NCBI GenBank assembly: GCA_041648755.1 | Contig: JBAZOJ010000029.1 | Location: 1 to 22,485, forward strand | Length of the DNA stretch: 22,485 nucleotides | Origin: JBAZOJ01 sp041648755 | GTDB taxonomy: Bacteria; Planctomycetota; B143-G9 | Direction of reading: 5' to 3' | Translations under genes and position numbers: made by a program | In this document: piece by piece, positions 21,887-22,485 of the stretch | Position numbering within the stretch: the stretch's first letter is position 1 | How the letters are laid out: every line of letters starts with the position of its first letter | Notes under the pieces: model-generated | What the model was told of the DNA's origin: nothing | The model's input: the letters and a program-made list of their open reading frames with translations, nothing else | Databases searched by the model: none

Positions 21887-22485
21887 TCAGCTTTTCCGGG
21901 CCGTGAACTTCATCAACAGTTCGAGGGCCATCAGCGCCACCGCAAGTGCAATGAAGATGGCCGCGTAGTGGAAGGCGAGGGCAGTTAGCTCGCCGCCACG
22001 CGGTTCACCGTAGACCAGGTCGAGGTCGTCGAATCGCGCAGCCCCCTCGCCAAAGAAGCCAAGAACCACTTCCTGCTGCTCAAGGGCGACCGGCGCGAAG
22101 GCGGTCACGGCGAAATCCACCCACTTTCCGGGAGGGCCGTCGTAGCGATATGAGCCGAATTTCGACCGCTCATTGACCCCGTGAGCTTTCACGCTGACAA
22201 GGGCCATACCTGCCTCGGTCTCTTTGTACACCCTTCCTGTCAGGGAAACCTGTTTGCCTGCGGCCGTGAACAGAACGACCTGATCGAGGACGTTCTCCAA
22301 ATAGGGGTTTCGGTCAGGCTTCTGGAGATTGGCGGTATTGACCACGGCGAAGCGGTTCCCGGCTTCTTGTGCGATGCGGATACTCTTGTCACCTTCGGGT
22401 GCGAGCTTGATCCAGCCGCGAGCATTTGCCGGGTCAAGCGGGGAGTCGAACGACGGATTCGTCAGGAGATTCGGCCGGTAGTATT
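21887..22485 (-). CDS. Membrane-anchored protein with carbohydrate-binding-like domain, C-terminal part (5' end outside window)
   Basis: The frame is open to the window edge, so this is the last 198 residues of a longer protein; the GTG at 22345 is internal. The visible part begins YYRPNLLTNPSFDSPLDP, then GWIKLAPEGD and beta-rich sequence up to FDDLDLVYGEPRGGE. The NLLTNPSF...GW start and closing FDDLDLVY strand are typical of jelly-roll carbohydrate-binding modules of the CBM4/9/22 kind, often found in surface glycan-handling enzymes or adhesins. A final hydrophobic helix (AIFIALAVALMALELLMKF) with ARKS at the end anchors the protein in the membrane with the domain outside. Ligand and the missing N-terminal part are unknown. 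It ends 2 bp from the convergent kinase gene. Confidence 0.62.
   Translation of the reverse strand, partial: YYRPNLLTNPSFDSPLDPANARGWIKLAPEGDKSIRIAQEAGNRFAVVNTANLQKPDRNPYLENVLDQVVLFTAAGKQVSLTGRVYKETEAGMALVSVKAHGVNERSKFGSYRYDGPPGKWVDFAVTAFAPVALEQQEVVLGFFGEGAARFDDLDLVYGEPRGGELTALAFHYAAIFIALAVALMALELLMKFTARKS

Overview
The window comes from a bacterial chromosome of fairly high GC. The gene set points to a Gram-negative, non-model lineage: a rod-type SEDS glycosyltransferase, lipoprotein-like and C-terminally anchored exported proteins, a duplicated DUF4159 protein, an RDD-domain membrane protein, and a membrane-fused spermidine-synthase-like protein. Intergenic DNA is unusual and rich in short mosaic repeats. 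I cannot assign a phylum from sequence alone. Planctomycetes-like or other candidate phyla are a guess based on DUF4159 and the repeat style. Most genes are conserved housekeeping or envelope genes. No phage, transposase, CRISPR array, rRNA or toxin system is visible.

Layout. 1-2428: the end of a TolB/PD40-like propeller gene runs into a convergent rodA, with a small secreted protein gene upstream of rodA. 2429-2534: a compact divergent promoter region. 2535-5514: a tight three-gene operon for carbamoyl phosphate metabolism, made of aspartate carbamoyltransferase, carbamate kinase and an ornithine-carbamoyltransferase-family enzyme. 5515-8241: an accessory-looking stretch with two gene-poor segments full of repeats around one unrecognised exported protein, then a possible small RNA and tRNA-Leu(UAG) with its terminator. 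8242-9768: the DUF4159 protein on the minus strand. 9832-16602: a plus-strand run of RDD protein, Maf, fused spermidine-synthase-like protein and a divergent UvrA. 16599-18934: minus-strand truB, a class II aldolase and a PhoU-like protein. 19035-21884: a large multi-PAS sensor kinase. 21887-22485: the end of a minus-strand membrane-anchored protein with a carbohydrate-binding-like fold, cut by the window edge.

How the genes relate. The carbamoyltransferase operon places three enzymes that use carbamoyl phosphate under one apparent promoter. It could link pyrimidine synthesis to ATP generation from a carbamoylated amine or amino acid. The substrate of the third enzyme is uncertain, because two of its usual ornithine-enzyme signatures are altered. 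The remaining genes look like neighbours rather than one pathway. Gene packing is tight: three convergent pairs end within 2 bp of each other or overlap by 4 bp, and several co-directional genes overlap.

I found no convincing new multi-gene system. The best leads are the mosaic repeat cluster at 5561-5970, the altered active-site loops in the carbamoyltransferase, the divergent C-terminal half of UvrA, and the candidate structured RNA near 7563-7645.
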